Below, piece by piece: positions 38,761 to 50,028 of a stretch of DNA of 64,000 nucleotides (position 1 is the first letter of the stretch; each line of letters opens with the position of its first letter). Origin of the DNA: Conyzicola nivalis (GTDB lineage Bacteria; Actinomycetota; Actinomycetes; Actinomycetales; Microbacteriaceae). The notes under the pieces were generated by a model. The model saw only the letters and a list, made by a program, of their open reading frames with translations. It was not told where the DNA came from and made no database searches. The stretch lies in assembly GCF_014639655.1 (NCBI RefSeq), contig NZ_BMGB01000001.1, positions 1,814,882 through 1,878,881 of the forward strand. The letters are read 5' to 3'. Position numbers and translations under genes: made by a program.

Positions 38761-39818
38761 TGGCCGATGCAACGACCGAGACTCCCGCCGCCCCCACCGG
38801 GATCCCCGGGATCATCGCCAAGGTGATGAAGCTCAAGCCCGTGCGGGTGTTCCAGCACTACGCCGTCTCCGGCGGGCCGCTCATGGCCTCGGGGCTCGCC
38901 AACCAGGGCCTGTTCGCCACGTTCGCCGGCCTGTGGGTCGGCTTCTCCGTCATCGGGCTCGTGATCGCGGGCGACCCCGCGCTGCGCTCGTCGCTCGTCG
39001 ACACCATCGCGAACGCCGTGCCCGGCCTCATCGAGTCGAGCACGAGCGACGGCGCGATCGATCCCGACGACCTGCTCGCCGCCGGCATCCTCAACTGGAC
39101 GGGCGCCATCGCCCTCGTCGGTTTGCTCTTCACCGCGATCGGCTTCCTCGGCTCGGCGCGCGAGGCGGTGCGTCGCATCTTCGCGATCGCGCCCGACTCG
39201 ACGTTCTTCCTGCTGCTCAAGCTCAAAGACCTCGGGCTCGCCGTCGGCTTCGGCGCCGCGCTCATCGTCTCCACCGTGATCTCGACGGTCAGCACCTCTG
39301 CGCTCGGCTGGCTGCTCGACCTCACCGGCATCGGCTCGGACTCGATGGTCGGCACCGTGGCCGGTCGCATCCTCGGTCTGCTCGTCGCGCTGCTGATCGA
39401 CGTCGCCGTGCTCGCCGCCCTCTACCGGGTGCTCGCCGGAATCCCCATCCCGTTCAGGCGACTGCTCGGCGGCGCCATCATCGGCGGGGTGGCCCTCGGC
39501 GCCCTCAAACTGCTCGGCGGGCTGCTGCTCGGCGGTGCCAGCAACAACCCGCTCATCGCGTCGTTCGCGATCATCGCCGGTCTGCTGATCTTCCTCAACC
39601 TGGTCTGCCAGGTGATCCTCATCAGCGCCGCCTGGATCTCGGTGGGCATGGATGACGCGGGGATCGCCGCCGATCCCGTGGCCGCGGAGAAGGAGCGTGC
39701 CGAACGCGAACGCATCGCCGAACTCGAGCGGCTGGCGAAAGAGGCGCAGGAACCCCGCGGGCTCGCCCGGCTCTTCCGGCGACGCCGGCGACCGGCCGAT
39801 GACGGTGGCGCCTCATAA
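38760..39818 (+). CDS. YihY/virulence factor BrkB family membrane protein
   Basis: 352 aa. ATG overlaps the preceding stop (TAATG). About six membrane helices: SGGPLMASGLANQGLFATFAGL, LNWTGAIALVGLLFTAIGF, VGFGAALIVSTVIST, GLLVALLIDVAVLAALYRVLAG, LLGGAIIGGVALGALKLLGG and IAGLLIFLNLVCQVILISAAW. The last third is a charged cytoplasmic tail rich in Glu and Arg (AEKERAERERIAELERLAKE), probably coiled. Family function is unsettled; early RNase BN annotation is not supported. Confidence 0.85.
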   Translation: MADATTETPAAPTGIPGIIAKVMKLKPVRVFQHYAVSGGPLMASGLANQGLFATFAGLWVGFSVIGLVIAGDPALRSSLVDTIANAVPGLIESSTSDGAIDPDDLLAAGILNWTGAIALVGLLFTAIGFLGSAREAVRRIFAIAPDSTFFLLLKLKDLGLAVGFGAALIVSTVISTVSTSALGWLLDLTGIGSDSMVGTVAGRILGLLVALLIDVAVLAALYRVLAGIPIPFRRLLGGAIIGGVALGALKLLGGLLLGGASNNPLIASFAIIAGLLIFLNLVCQVILISAAWISVGMDDAGIAADPVAAEKERAERERIAELERLAKEAQEPRGLARLFRRRRRPADDGGAS

Positions 39819-39827
39819 AATAGGGGC

Positions 39828-40673
39828 ATGCCTACCCCCCTTCGCGTCGCATCCGTCAACGTCAACGGCATCCGTGCCGCCTACAAGAAGGGGATGCGGG
39901 AGTGGCTCGACACCCGCGGGGTCGACATCCTCGCGATGCAAGAGGTGCGCGCCACCACCGAGATCGTCGAAGAGCTGCTCGGCCCCGAGTGGGACATCCT
40001 GCACGACGCCGCGACGGCCAAAGGGCGGGCGGGCGTCGCAATCGCGTCGCGGAACAAGGCGTCCATCCACCGGGTCACCCTCGGCGACGACGAGTTCGAC
40101 AGCGCCGGCCGCTGGCTCGAGGCCGACTACGAGGTCGGCGACCGCATCATCACGGTCGTCAGCACCTACGTGCACTCGGGCGACGTAGGAACCCCCAAGC
40201 AGGTCGAGAAGTACAAGTTCCTCGACGCCATGACCGCGCGCATGCCCGAGATCGCGGCGCACAGCGAGCTCGCGCTCATCGTCGGCGACCTCAACGTGGG
40301 GCACCGCGAGCTCGACATCAAGAACTGGAAGGGCAACCGCAAGAGCGCGGGCTTCCTGCTCGACGAACGCGCCTACTTCGACCGCTTCTTCGGCGAGGCC
40401 GGCTCGACCGTCGAGGGCGTAGACGGCAGCACCGGCCCCGGGCTCGGCTGGGTCGACGTAGGCCGCCGCTGGGCCGGCGAGGTCGAGGGCCCGTACACCT
40501 GGTGGTCGCAGCGGGGCCAGGCCTTCGATACCAACACCGGCTGGCGCATCGACTACCAGCTCGCCACTCCGGCCCTCGCGGCCACGGTGCAGAACTACGC
40601 CGTCGACCGCGCCTCGGCCTGGGACACCCGCTGGAGCGACCACGCACCGGTCGTGGTCGACTACGCGATCTGA
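39828..40673 (+). CDS. xth: Exodeoxyribonuclease III
   Basis: 281 aa, endonuclease/exonuclease/phosphatase fold. Seen: VASVNVNGIRAAYKKG (catalytic Asn), DILAMQEVRA (metal-binding Glu), TYVHSGDVG, ALIVGDLNVGHRELDI (Asp and Asn), TWWSQRGQAFDTNTGWRIDY (active-site region), SDHAPVVVDY (catalytic His). Repairs abasic sites and 3'-blocked ends. TAAAAT (39816-39821) lies 6 nt ahead of the ATG and overlaps the previous stop: leaderless candidate. Confidence 0.92.
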   Translation: MPTPLRVASVNVNGIRAAYKKGMREWLDTRGVDILAMQEVRATTEIVEELLGPEWDILHDAATAKGRAGVAIASRNKASIHRVTLGDDEFDSAGRWLEADYEVGDRIITVVSTYVHSGDVGTPKQVEKYKFLDAMTARMPEIAAHSELALIVGDLNVGHRELDIKNWKGNRKSAGFLLDERAYFDRFFGEAGSTVEGVDGSTGPGLGWVDVGRRWAGEVEGPYTWWSQRGQAFDTNTGWRIDYQLATPALAATVQNYAVDRASAWDTRWSDHAPVVVDYAI

Positions 40674-42312
<1,639 letters not shown>

Positions 42313-42313
<1 letters not shown>

Positions 42314-43050
42314 TGATCCCCGCGGTGGTGCTGTTCGACCTCGACGACACGCTGTTCGCGCACTCGCGGGCCGTGGCGAGCGGGGTCGCCGCCTATCGGG
42401 CGGCGCACGGCGGCGCCCTCGCCGCGGCAGACGACGCCGTCGAACTCGCCCGTTGGTACGCGCTCGAGGAACACCACTACCACCGCTACCTCGCCGGGGA
42501 GCTCGACTACCGCGAGCAGCGCCGCCACCGCGCCCGCGGGTTCGTCGAGCCGTTCGGGCTCGACCTGTCGAACGACGTCGACGCCGACGACTGGTTCGGC
42601 CGTTATCTCGTGCAGTACGAGCGCGCGTGGGAGCTGTACGACGACACCCTCCCCGCCCTCGACACCCTGCAAGAGCTGCGTCCCGACGTGCGGTTCGGCG
42701 TGATCACCAACGCCGAGCTGCCCTTCCAGCGTTCGAAGATGGATGCCACGGGGCTGGCGACGCGCATCGAGCTCACGATCGCCAGCGGCGATGTCGGAGT
42801 CGCCAAACCCCACCCGCGCATCTTCCAGTTCGCGTGCCAGCAGTTCGGGGTCGAACCGCGGGACGCCGCCTACGTGGGCGACCGGCTCGAGACCGACGCC
42901 ATCGGCGCGGCCGGCGCGGGCCTCACCGGCGTGTGGCTCGATCGGAAGGGTGCGGCGACAGACGACGAGAAGGCTCGCGCCGCGGCATCCGGGGTTCGCA
43001 TCGTCGCTGGTCTCGGCGACCTGCCGACGGCGCTTTCGATACAGGCGTAG
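42313..43050 (+). CDS. HAD-family hydrolase
   Basis: 245 aa from ATG 42313 (TGATG overlap with the acetyltransferase). Motif I VVLFDLDDTLF, motif II VITNAELPFQ, lysine motif GVAKPHPRIF, motif III YVGDRLETDAIGAAGAG. The helical cap of about 100 residues (NARW to VRFG) is as in YjjG-type phosphatases of small phosphoesters. Substrate unknown. Confidence 0.85.
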
Positions 43051-43144
43051 GGTATAACGGCTGCCAAAAGCGGCCACATCTTCTGCGCCACTCGCGCATT
43101 TTCCGCTTTTCCACGTCTTTTTCGTTTCGGAAGCAGTTTTCTCC

Positions 43145-44542
43145 ATGTCTCACGTCGACGCCACTGTCGCGCCAGCAGCACCCGCCAATCCCCGTTCGCG
43201 CGTCATCCTCGCGAGCCTCATCGGAACCTCGATCGAGTTCTACGACTTCTACGTGTATGCCACGGCTGCCGTGCTCGTGTTCCCGATCCTGTTCTTCCCG
43301 AGCGACAACGCCGTGGCGGCCCAGCTCGCCTCGTTCGCCGCCTTCGGTGTCGCGTTCATCGCGCGCCCGATCGGCTCGGTGCTCTTCGGGCACTTCGGCG
43401 ACCGCATCGGACGCAAGGGCACGCTCGTGGCCTCGCTGCTCACGATGGGTATCGCCACGTTCATCATCGGCGTGCTGCCGACCGCGCTTACGCCGGGCTG
43501 GCAGGTGCTCGCCCCCGCGCTGCTCGTGCTCATGCGCTTCTGCCAGGGCATCGGCCTCGGCGGCGAGTGGAGCGGTGCGGCGCTGCTCGCGACCGAGAAC
43601 GCGCCCAAGGGCAAGCGAGCCATCTACGGCACCTTCCCGCAGCTCGGCGCTCCGATCGGCTTCATCATCGCCAACGGCGTCTTCCTGCTGCTGTCGCTCA
43701 ACCTCTCGCAGGACGACTTCCTCAACTGGGGCTGGCGTGTGCCGTTCATCGCGTCGGCGGTTCTCGTGATCATCGGTCTCTACGTGCGCCTCAAGCTCGT
43801 CGAGACGCCCGCCTTCACGAAGGTCGTCGAGCGCGGCGAGGTCGCCAAGCTGCCCCTCGCCCGCGTGCTCAAAACGAGCTGGCGTCCGCTGATCCTCGGC
43901 ACGTTCATCATGCTCGCCACCTACGTGCTGTTCTACCTGATGACCGCGTTCACGCTGAGCTACGGAACGACCGCGTCGTCGCTCGAGGCGGCGAAAGAGG
44001 CCGCCATCGCCAAGGGCGCTCCGCTCACCGACGCCGCGGCCGCCGCGTTCGTGCCTGGCCTCGGCTACTCACGCAACGACTTCCTGGTAATGCTCATCAT
44101 CGGCTGCGTGTTCTTCGGCATCTTCACCCTCGTGTCGGGCCCGCTCGCCGAGCGCTTCGGACGCCGCAAGACGCTGCTGTTCACCACGGTCGGCATCATC
44201 GTGTTCGGCGCGCTGTTCGTGCCGCTGTTCGGCGCCGGGACGGTCGGCGTCATGACGCTGCTCATCGTCGGCTTCGCGCTCATGGGGCTCACATTCGGCC
44301 CGATGGGTTCGGTTCTGCCCGAGCTGTTCCCGACCAACGTGCGCTACACCGGAAGCGCGATCAGCTACAACGTGGCATCGATCCTCGGTGCTGCCCTCGC
44401 GCCGACCATCGCACTGGCCCTGCTCGCCGCCGGCGACGGCAGCCCGGTGCTCGTCGGCCTGTACCTGAGCGCCGCGGCCGTGATCACCCTGATCGCGCTG
44501 TTCATCAGCAAGGAGACGCGCGACATCGACTACGAGGTCTAG
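43145..44542 (+). CDS. MFS transporter, metabolite:H+ symporter (MHS) subfamily
   Basis: 465 aa, about twelve membrane helices. ILASLIGTSIEFYDFYVYATA at helix 1 and GHFGDRIGRKGTL at loop 2-3 are the MHS signatures, with GEWSGAALLATENAPKGKRA in helix 4-5. Relatives import carboxylates, betaine or aromatic acids with protons; substrate not assignable. A 94-bp AT-richer leader precedes it with no clear riboswitch. Confidence 0.88.
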   Translation: MSHVDATVAPAAPANPRSRVILASLIGTSIEFYDFYVYATAAVLVFPILFFPSDNAVAAQLASFAAFGVAFIARPIGSVLFGHFGDRIGRKGTLVASLLTMGIATFIIGVLPTALTPGWQVLAPALLVLMRFCQGIGLGGEWSGAALLATENAPKGKRAIYGTFPQLGAPIGFIIANGVFLLLSLNLSQDDFLNWGWRVPFIASAVLVIIGLYVRLKLVETPAFTKVVERGEVAKLPLARVLKTSWRPLILGTFIMLATYVLFYLMTAFTLSYGTTASSLEAAKEAAIAKGAPLTDAAAAAFVPGLGYSRNDFLVMLIIGCVFFGIFTLVSGPLAERFGRRKTLLFTTVGIIVFGALFVPLFGAGTVGVMTLLIVGFALMGLTFGPMGSVLPELFPTNVRYTGSAISYNVASILGAALAPTIALALLAAGDGSPVLVGLYLSAAAVITLIALFISKETRDIDYEV

Positions 44543-44556
44543 GCGTCGACGACGTG

Positions 44557-44590
44557 CGGCCCGCGCCCTGGGGGGGGTGCGGGCCGTTCG
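44557..44590 (+). terminator. Stem-loop after the MHS transporter
   Basis: CGGCCCGC (44557-44564) pairs with GCGGGCCG around a GCCC/GGGG extension that includes a run of eight G; followed by TTCGCCGTT. Weak T-run, so termination is probable rather than certain. Confidence 0.55.
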
Positions 44591-44606
44591 CCGTTAAGGC
44601 CGACAT

Positions 44607-44702
44607 GTTCGTGATTCAGGATGCTTCGCGTGAGCCCCGCGCGGAACGTCGTAGTCTCGCGGGCGGTCGGGTGGCGCCGCGGCATCCGACCTGAATGACG
44701 GA
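44607..44702. repeat. Palindromic element copy A beside a DUF559 gene
   Basis: Left arm GTTCGTGATTCAGG (44607-44620) and inverted right arm CCTGAATGACGGAC region (44689-44702) enclose about 70 bp. The same arm sequence forms copy B at 45657-45751, so two palindromes bracket the gene at 44708-45592. Confidence 0.6.
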
Positions 44703-44707
44703 CACTG

Positions 44708-45592
44708 TCACACCGTCGGCCCGCGCCGATGTGCCCGCACCGCGCCGACGATCGCGGCGATCGCCAACTCGCGCTCGAACATGACCTGGCGGTAGTTCAG
44801 CCGCACCACTATGTACCCGCGAGCGGCCAGTTCGGCATCGCGCGCGTAGTCGCGCGCCGTCGGCACCTCGCCCTCGTGATATTCGCGCCCATCGACCTCG
44901 ACGACAACACAGCCGGCGACCACGAAGTCGACCACGCCGACGCCCACGAACCGCACCTGCACCTCGAAGGGGATTCCTCGATCGATGAGCGCCAGCCGGA
45001 TGAGGGTCTCGATTCCCGACATGCACCTCGAATCGATCAGCGACCGCAGCGGTGTCAACCGCTTCGGAAGCGCGGCGAAGATAGCCGCTACCTGCCGGGC
45101 GGTGACGCGCCCTTGGTACATCGCGCTGTCGAGTGCGGCGACAGCGAACTCGGCGGGTTGGCAACGGATCGTCTGGGCGAGCGCGTTCACGATCCCGCAG
45201 GTGTGCACCGATGCGTCGTCGATTTCCACGGCGCCCGCCCAGTGGACCTCGCACCCGTCGCGGTTCTGCGGCTCAAGCGGCCGGGACCTGTCGCGCGGGC
45301 TGCGCAGCCGTGACGCGTTCGGCTCTACGGACACGTGGGGAAACGAGTGCGGCGGCACCCAGACGCCGTGGCGCTGGAGCGCCGAGACGCAGCCCAAGCG
45401 CCCACCGATGCGTACGGCCTGCAGAAGCGCCGGATCGGCCAGCGGCTCGGCGTAGTAGCCCTCGCGCACGCGGAGCAGCCGCCGCCCGCGCACGGCCACG
45501 GTCAGGTCGCGGGGCGTTGCACCGGCGGAGAGCAACTGCGACCGGGTGGCGATCGGCTCGCCGAGAGCGGCGAGTGCGAGGGTGGCGTCCAT
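44708..45592 (-). CDS. DUF559 (Vsr-like nuclease fold) protein with N-terminal AbiEi-like domain
   Basis: 294 aa from ATG 45592; upstream in-frame codons are not supported. The N-terminal part (SAGATPRDLTVAVRGRRLLR, then VREGYYAEP) is winged-helix-like; the C-terminal part has GVVDFVVAGCVVVEVDGREYH and ARGYIVVRLNYRQVM, the DUF559 core in which D, E and the following D/H suggest a nuclease fold. It belongs to the same broad family as 12668-13624 but is a divergent paralogue. It is flanked on both sides by palindromic elements. Function unknown. Confidence 0.72.
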   Translation of the reverse strand: MDATLALAALGEPIATRSQLLSAGATPRDLTVAVRGRRLLRVREGYYAEPLADPALLQAVRIGGRLGCVSALQRHGVWVPPHSFPHVSVEPNASRLRSPRDRSRPLEPQNRDGCEVHWAGAVEIDDASVHTCGIVNALAQTIRCQPAEFAVAALDSAMYQGRVTARQVAAIFAALPKRLTPLRSLIDSRCMSGIETLIRLALIDRGIPFEVQVRFVGVGVVDFVVAGCVVVEVDGREYHEGEVPTARDYARDAELAARGYIVVRLNYRQVMFERELAIAAIVGAVRAHRRGPTV

Positions 45593-45656
45593 CCGCCCAG
45601 TGTGGGAGCGACGTGGGATGCGCGGGCCGCCACGGCGCAATCGGTGGAGAACCGGT

Positions 45657-45751
45657 GTTCGTCATTCAGGACGGATGCCATCGCGCGTCCCTGTCACCCC
45701 GGGATCACGCGGTTACAGGGGCCGACGAGTCATCCGCCCTGAATGACGAAC
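45657..45751. repeat. Palindromic element copy B, nested inverted repeat
   Basis: Outer arms 45657-45677 and 45731-45751 match at 20 of 21 positions (core GTTCGTCATTCAGG); an inner CCCTGT/ACAGGG pair (about 45689-45720) nests inside. About 95 bp in total, no ORF, a MITE- or REP-like size. Confidence 0.7.
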
Positions 45752-45767
45752 GGGGCGGGGACGTGAA

Positions 45768-45801
45768 AGGGGCGCCGCCGGACCACACCGGCGACGCCCC
45801 T
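45768..45801 (-). terminator. Probable terminator of the glp operon
   Basis: 14-nt arms (45768-45781, 45788-45801) pair with one mismatch around a 6-nt loop, 14 nt after the glpK stop; TTTCACG follows on the minus strand. Confidence 0.75.
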
Positions 45802-45815
45802 AGCTTGTTGTGCGA

Positions 45816-47330
45816 CTACTGCACGTCTTCGTCGACCCAGTCGAAGGTCTTCGTGACGGCCTTCTTCCAGTTGCGCAGCTGGCGCTCGCGCTCGGCGGGC
45901 TCCATGTTCGGAGTCCAGCGCTTGTCCTCGAGCCAGTTCTGGCCGACGTCGGCGAGGTCCTTCCAGAACCCGACGGCGAGGCCGGCCGCGTAGGCGGCGC
46001 CGAGCGCGGTGGTCTCCGCGACGACGGGGCGCACGACGGGGACACCGAGGATGTCGGCCTGGAACTGCATTAGCGCGTCGTTGGCAACCATGCCGCCGTC
46101 GACCTTGAGCTCTTCGAGGTCGACACCGGCGTCGGCGTTGACCGCGTCGAGCACCTCGCGCGTCTGGAACGCGGTCGCCTCGAGGGCGGCCCGGGCGATG
46201 TGGCCCTTGTTCACGTAGCGCGTGAGACCGACGAGGGCGCCGCGGGCATCCGAGCGCCAGTACGGCGCGAAGAGACCCGAGAACGCGGGCACGAAGTACG
46301 CTCCGCCGTTGTCCTCGACCGTGGCCGCGAGGGTCTCGATCTCGGGCGCCGAGTTGATGATGCCGAGGTTGTCGCGCAGCCACTGCACGAGCGAACCGGT
46401 GACGGCGATCGAACCCTCGAGGGCGTAGTGCGGCTTGGCGTCGCCCAGCTTGTAGCCGAGCGTCGTGAGCAGGCCGTTCTTCGAGTGCACGATCTCTTCA
46501 CCCGTGTTGAAGATGAGGAAGTTACCGGTGCCGTAGGTGTTCTTCGACTCGCCGGCCTCGAAGGCCGCCTGACCGAAGGTGGCCGCCTGCTGGTCGCCGA
46601 GGATGCCGGCGACCGGAACCTCGCGCAGCAGCGACGACGACTCGACGTTTCCGTAGACCTCGGAGGACGAGCGGATTTCGGGCATCATCGACAGCGGAAC
46701 GCCGAAGATGCCGAGGATTTCCTCGTCCCACTGCAGCGTCTCGAGGTCCATGAACAGGGTGCGCGAGGCGTTGGTGACGTCGGTCGCGTGCACGCCGCCC
46801 TCGGTGCCGCCCGTAAGGTTCCAGAGAACCCACGAGTCGGTGGTGCCGAAGAGCAGGTCGCCGGCCTCGGCCTTTTCGCGCGCGCCCTCCACGTTCTCGA
46901 GGATCCAGACGATCTTGGTTCCCGAGAAGTAGGTGGCCAGCGGGAGGCCGACCTTGGGCTTGAAGCGCTCGACTCCGCCGTCTGCCGCGAGGCGGTCGAC
47001 GATGTCCTGCGTGCGGGTGTCCTGCCAGACGATGGCGTTGTAGACGGGCTTTCCAGTGTTCTTGTCCCAGACCACCGCGGTCTCGCGCTGGTTGGTGATG
47101 CCGACTGCTTCGACATCGTGTCGGGTGATGTCGGCCTTCGACAGTGCCTGGCCGATGACCTCGCGCGTGTTGCGCCAGATCTGCTCGGGGTCGTGCTCGA
47201 CCCAGCCTGCCTTGGGCAGGATCTGGTCGTGCTCCATCTGGCCGGACGAGACGATGCCGCCCTCGTGGTTGAAGACGATGGCCCTCGTGCTGGTCGTGCC
47301 TTGGTCGATGGCGACTACATATTTGGTCAT
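45816..47330 (-). CDS. glpK: Glycerol kinase
   Basis: 504 aa from ATG 47330 (AAGGAG 11 nt upstream; an in-frame GTG at 47342 would overlap that sequence). Phosphorylates glycerol to glycerol-3-phosphate. FGGY family: [72 protein letters not shown] and [18 protein letters not shown]. Last gene of glpD-glpF-glpK. Confidence 0.96.
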   Translation of the reverse strand: MTKYVVAIDQGTTSTRAIVFNHEGGIVSSGQMEHDQILPKAGWVEHDPEQIWRNTREVIGQALSKADITRHDVEAVGITNQRETAVVWDKNTGKPVYNAIVWQDTRTQDIVDRLAADGGVERFKPKVGLPLATYFSGTKIVWILENVEGAREKAEAGDLLFGTTDSWVLWNLTGGTEGGVHATDVTNASRTLFMDLETLQWDEEILGIFGVPLSMMPEIRSSSEVYGNVESSSLLREVPVAGILGDQQAATFGQAAFEAGESKNTYGTGNFLIFNTGEEIVHSKNGLLTTLGYKLGDAKPHYALEGSIAVTGSLVQWLRDNLGIINSAPEIETLAATVEDNGGAYFVPAFSGLFAPYWRSDARGALVGLTRYVNKGHIARAALEATAFQTREVLDAVNADAGVDLEELKVDGGMVANDALMQFQADILGVPVVRPVVAETTALGAAYAAGLAVGFWKDLADVGQNWLEDKRWTPNMEPAERERQLRNWKKAVTKTFDWVDEDVQ

Positions 47331-47385
47331 GAACTCATTCACTCCTTTGTGGGTGTGGTGCTGCGCTAGATGTTTGTAGAGCTGA

Positions 47386-48138
47386 CTAACTGACGAGCGG
47401 AAGGAGCGGGCCGGACGCGAGTCCGGCGATCACGCCACCGACGACCGGTCCGGCGATCGGAACCCAGCTGTACGCCCAGTCGCTGGTTCCCTTGCCCTTG
47501 ATCGGCAGCACGAAGTGCGCGATACGGGGGCCGAGGTCACGTGCAGGGTTGATGGCGTACCCGGTAGGTCCACCGAGCGAGGCGCCGATACCGACGACGA
47601 GCAGGGCGACCGGGAGGGCACCGAGCGCGGCGAGGCCGGCCGGGGTGGCGGTGTCGGCGTCGCCGGCACGGCCGAAGCCGATCACGACGAAGACGAGCAC
47701 GAACGTACCGATGACCTCGGTGATGAAGTTCCATCCGTAGCTACGGATGGCGGGACCGGTCGAGAACACGCCGAGCTTGTTCGCCGCGTCGGGCTCGTCA
47801 TCGAAGTGCTGCTTGTACGCCACCCAGCAGAGCACCGCACCGATGAAGGCACCGAGCAGTTGGGCGAGGATGTAGATCGCCACTTCTCCGGCCGACAGGT
47901 CGGCGCCGCTCGCGAGCAGGCCGAGCGTCACCGCCGGGTTGAGGTGTGCGCCGGAGGAGTACGACACAGTCACACCGGCGAAGACCGCGAGGCCCCAACC
48001 GAAGTTGACCATGAGGAAGCCGCCGCCGAGTCCCTTGTTGCGGGCGAGTGCCACGTTCGCGACCACGCCGCAACCGAGCAACACGAGCAGCGCCGTACCG
48101 ACCAGTTCTGACAGGAAGATTTCACCTAAATTGTCCAC
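47386..48138 (-). CDS. glpF: Glycerol facilitator (aquaglyceroporin)
   Basis: 250 aa from GTG 48138. Six membrane helices and two NPA half-helices: [12 protein letters not shown] and [13 protein letters not shown]. The aspartate after the second NPAR is the mark of glycerol-conducting rather than water-only channels. Lies between glpD and glpK in the operon. Confidence 0.94.
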   Translation of the reverse strand: MDNLGEIFLSELVGTALLVLLGCGVVANVALARNKGLGGGFLMVNFGWGLAVFAGVTVSYSSGAHLNPAVTLGLLASGADLSAGEVAIYILAQLLGAFIGAVLCWVAYKQHFDDEPDAANKLGVFSTGPAIRSYGWNFITEVIGTFVLVFVVIGFGRAGDADTATPAGLAALGALPVALLVVGIGASLGGPTGYAINPARDLGPRIAHFVLPIKGKGTSDWAYSWVPIAGPVVGGVIAGLASGPLLPLVS

Positions 48139-48171
48139 GTTGACCTTTCTTTGTAAAACCTACGTCGTGCG

Positions 48172-49899
48172 CTACTTGGTCGCGACGACCGCGGGTGCGA
48201 GGTGCACACCGTGGGCATCTGCGAGCAGCGACGTGGCGTGACGAATTTCGTCATCCCGACGTTCTTGCTGCCAGCCGAGAACGCGTGCAGCGATCCCGAC
48301 CAGTTCTTCGAGCAACTCCACGGTAACGGCACCGGTGAAGGCAAGGTTGGTGCGACGCAGCAGTACGTCGTCGAGGTGCACGACGGATTCAGTCGCGATG
48401 ATGTGCTCGATCTCGAGAACGCTGTACTCGGACGAGTGCTTCAGCAGCGTGTCGTCGCCGTCGTCGATCGCGTCGATGACCTCGACGGCACGAGTGCCGT
48501 AGCGGTCGAAGAGCTGGGCGGCGCGCTGCTTGCCGACGAAGCCGGAGTGGGCGGTGATCCAGTTGTCGCGGGCCTGCGGGGTGCGCGGGTAGTTGCGTCC
48601 GCCGCCGATCTCGATGTTCTTGGTGTCGACGGTGCGCGGCTGGCCGATCAGCGCCAGCACATCGGTGCTGATGTGCGCCGCCAAAGCGCGGAACGTGGTC
48701 CACTTGCCGCCGACGAGGCTGAGCAGGTCGGCCTTGCCGAGCTTGCCCGCGACGATGCGGTAGTCGCGGGACACGAAGCCGGGCTGCAGGTCGTCGTGCT
48801 TCGGCAGCGGGCGCACGCCCGAGAAGCTGAAGACGATCTGCGAGCGGTCGACGGCGATCTTGGGGAAGACGTTGGCGATGAGGTCGAAGAAGTAGTCGAT
48901 CTCTTCGCTCGTGCACACGGCGGGCTCGCGGATGTCGGCCTCGAGGTCGGTGGTGCCGACCATGACCTTGCCGTTGAGCGGGTAGATGAGCACGATGCGG
49001 CCGTCTTTGTGCTCGAAGAACATCTCGCGGCCGGCGGTCGCGGCGAGCAGTGCCGGGTTGTCGAGCACGATGTGCGAACCCTTGGTTCCGCCCATGTAGG
49101 CGGTCTCGTCGCCGAGCGCCTCGTTGGTGAGGTCGGTCCAGGGCCCTGAGGCGTTGACCACGACGTCGGCGGCGAAGGTGAACTCGGTGCCGGAGACGGT
49201 GTCGCGCAGCACGACGCCGTTCTCGTTCGAACCGACGGCCTCGACGTAGTTGCTGGCACGGGCGGTGTCGCCGACCGCGAGACCGTCGTGCAGTACGTCG
49301 AGTGCGAGACGCTCGGGCTCGTGCACCGACGCGTCGAAGTAGGTGGCCGTGTACTTGATGCCGGGGTTCAGCTGCGGCAGCGTGGCGAGAGACTTCTTGC
49401 GGCCGTGGAAGACGTGACGGGGAACCGTGCCGCCGTCGCGGGAGAAGGAGTCGTAGAGCACCATGCCGACCTTGATCAGCGCGGCGCCGCGTTCCTTGGG
49501 GGTTCCCGACTTGTGTGTGAGGAAGCGGAGGGGAGCAGAGAGGATGCCACTGAAGGTCGAGTAGATCGGAATCGTGGTCTGCAGCGGCTTCACGTAGTGC
49601 GGAGCGATGCGCAGCAGGCCGTTGCGCTCGGTGACCGACTCGCGCACGAGCCGGAACTCGCCGTTCTCGAGGTAGCGCACGCCGCCGTGGATCATGTGCG
49701 ACGAGGCCGCCGAAGCGCCGGAGCAGTAGTCGTTGCGCTCGACGAGTACGACGTCGACGCCCTGCAGCGCGAGGTCGCGGAAGGTCGCGATTCCGTTGAT
49801 GCCTCCGCCGATCACGAGCACCTGGGCCTTGGGCCTCTCGGTGAGCGCGCTCACTTCATTGCGGACTGCGCCGGTCGGCATCGACTCTCGAGACTTCAC
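48172..49899 (-). CDS. glpD: Glycerol-3-phosphate dehydrogenase, FAD-dependent
   Basis: About 575 aa from GTG 49899; ATG 49881 (569 aa) is an alternative, neither having a strong ribosome-binding site. Oxidises glycerol-3-phosphate to dihydroxyacetone phosphate and passes electrons to quinone. FAD motif VLVIGGGINGIATFRDLALQ near 27-46; SSHMIHGGVRYLENGEFRLV; GSHIVLDNPALL; FSFSGVRPLP; the C-terminal helical domain includes SEYSVLEIEHIIATESV. First gene of the operon, divergent from its likely regulator. Confidence 0.93.
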   Translation of the reverse strand: MKSRESMPTGAVRNEVSALTERPKAQVLVIGGGINGIATFRDLALQGVDVVLVERNDYCSGASAASSHMIHGGVRYLENGEFRLVRESVTERNGLLRIAPHYVKPLQTTIPIYSTFSGILSAPLRFLTHKSGTPKERGAALIKVGMVLYDSFSRDGGTVPRHVFHGRKKSLATLPQLNPGIKYTATYFDASVHEPERLALDVLHDGLAVGDTARASNYVEAVGSNENGVVLRDTVSGTEFTFAADVVVNASGPWTDLTNEALGDETAYMGGTKGSHIVLDNPALLAATAGREMFFEHKDGRIVLIYPLNGKVMVGTTDLEADIREPAVCTSEEIDYFFDLIANVFPKIAVDRSQIVFSFSGVRPLPKHDDLQPGFVSRDYRIVAGKLGKADLLSLVGGKWTTFRALAAHISTDVLALIGQPRTVDTKNIEIGGGRNYPRTPQARDNWITAHSGFVGKQRAAQLFDRYGTRAVEVIDAIDDGDDTLLKHSSEYSVLEIEHIIATESVVHLDDVLLRRTNLAFTGAVTVELLEELVGIAARVLGWQQERRDDEIRHATSLLADAHGVHLAPAVVATK

Positions 49900-50028
49900 T
49901 GTATTCGTCGCTTTCAGAGGTGTTGCGGTCTGACCGGGGTGAACGCCTCGGTCAGGGACGCGCCGTCTCCGACGCGTTACGTACATACTGGAACGGTAGG
50001 ACCACACGATCAAGCGGGGTGAACAAAC
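49900..50028. promoter_or_regulatory. Divergent glpD / regulator control region
   Basis: 129 bp. Contains an inverted repeat CTGACCG (49930-49936) with CGGTCAG (49949-49955), and a direct repeat GGGGTGAAC (around 49936 and 50016). TACGTA lies near 49979. These are candidate operator sites for the SorC-type regulator; no footprint evidence. Confidence 0.4.

Noticed and set aside
43051-43144. AT-richer leader of the MHS transporter as a riboswitch
   Set aside because: No known aptamer core or stable stem is visible; only short T-rich stretches.
44570-44577. Run of eight G as a phase-variable tract
   Set aside because: It lies in a non-coding terminator stem after the stop codon, so length change would not affect a reading frame.
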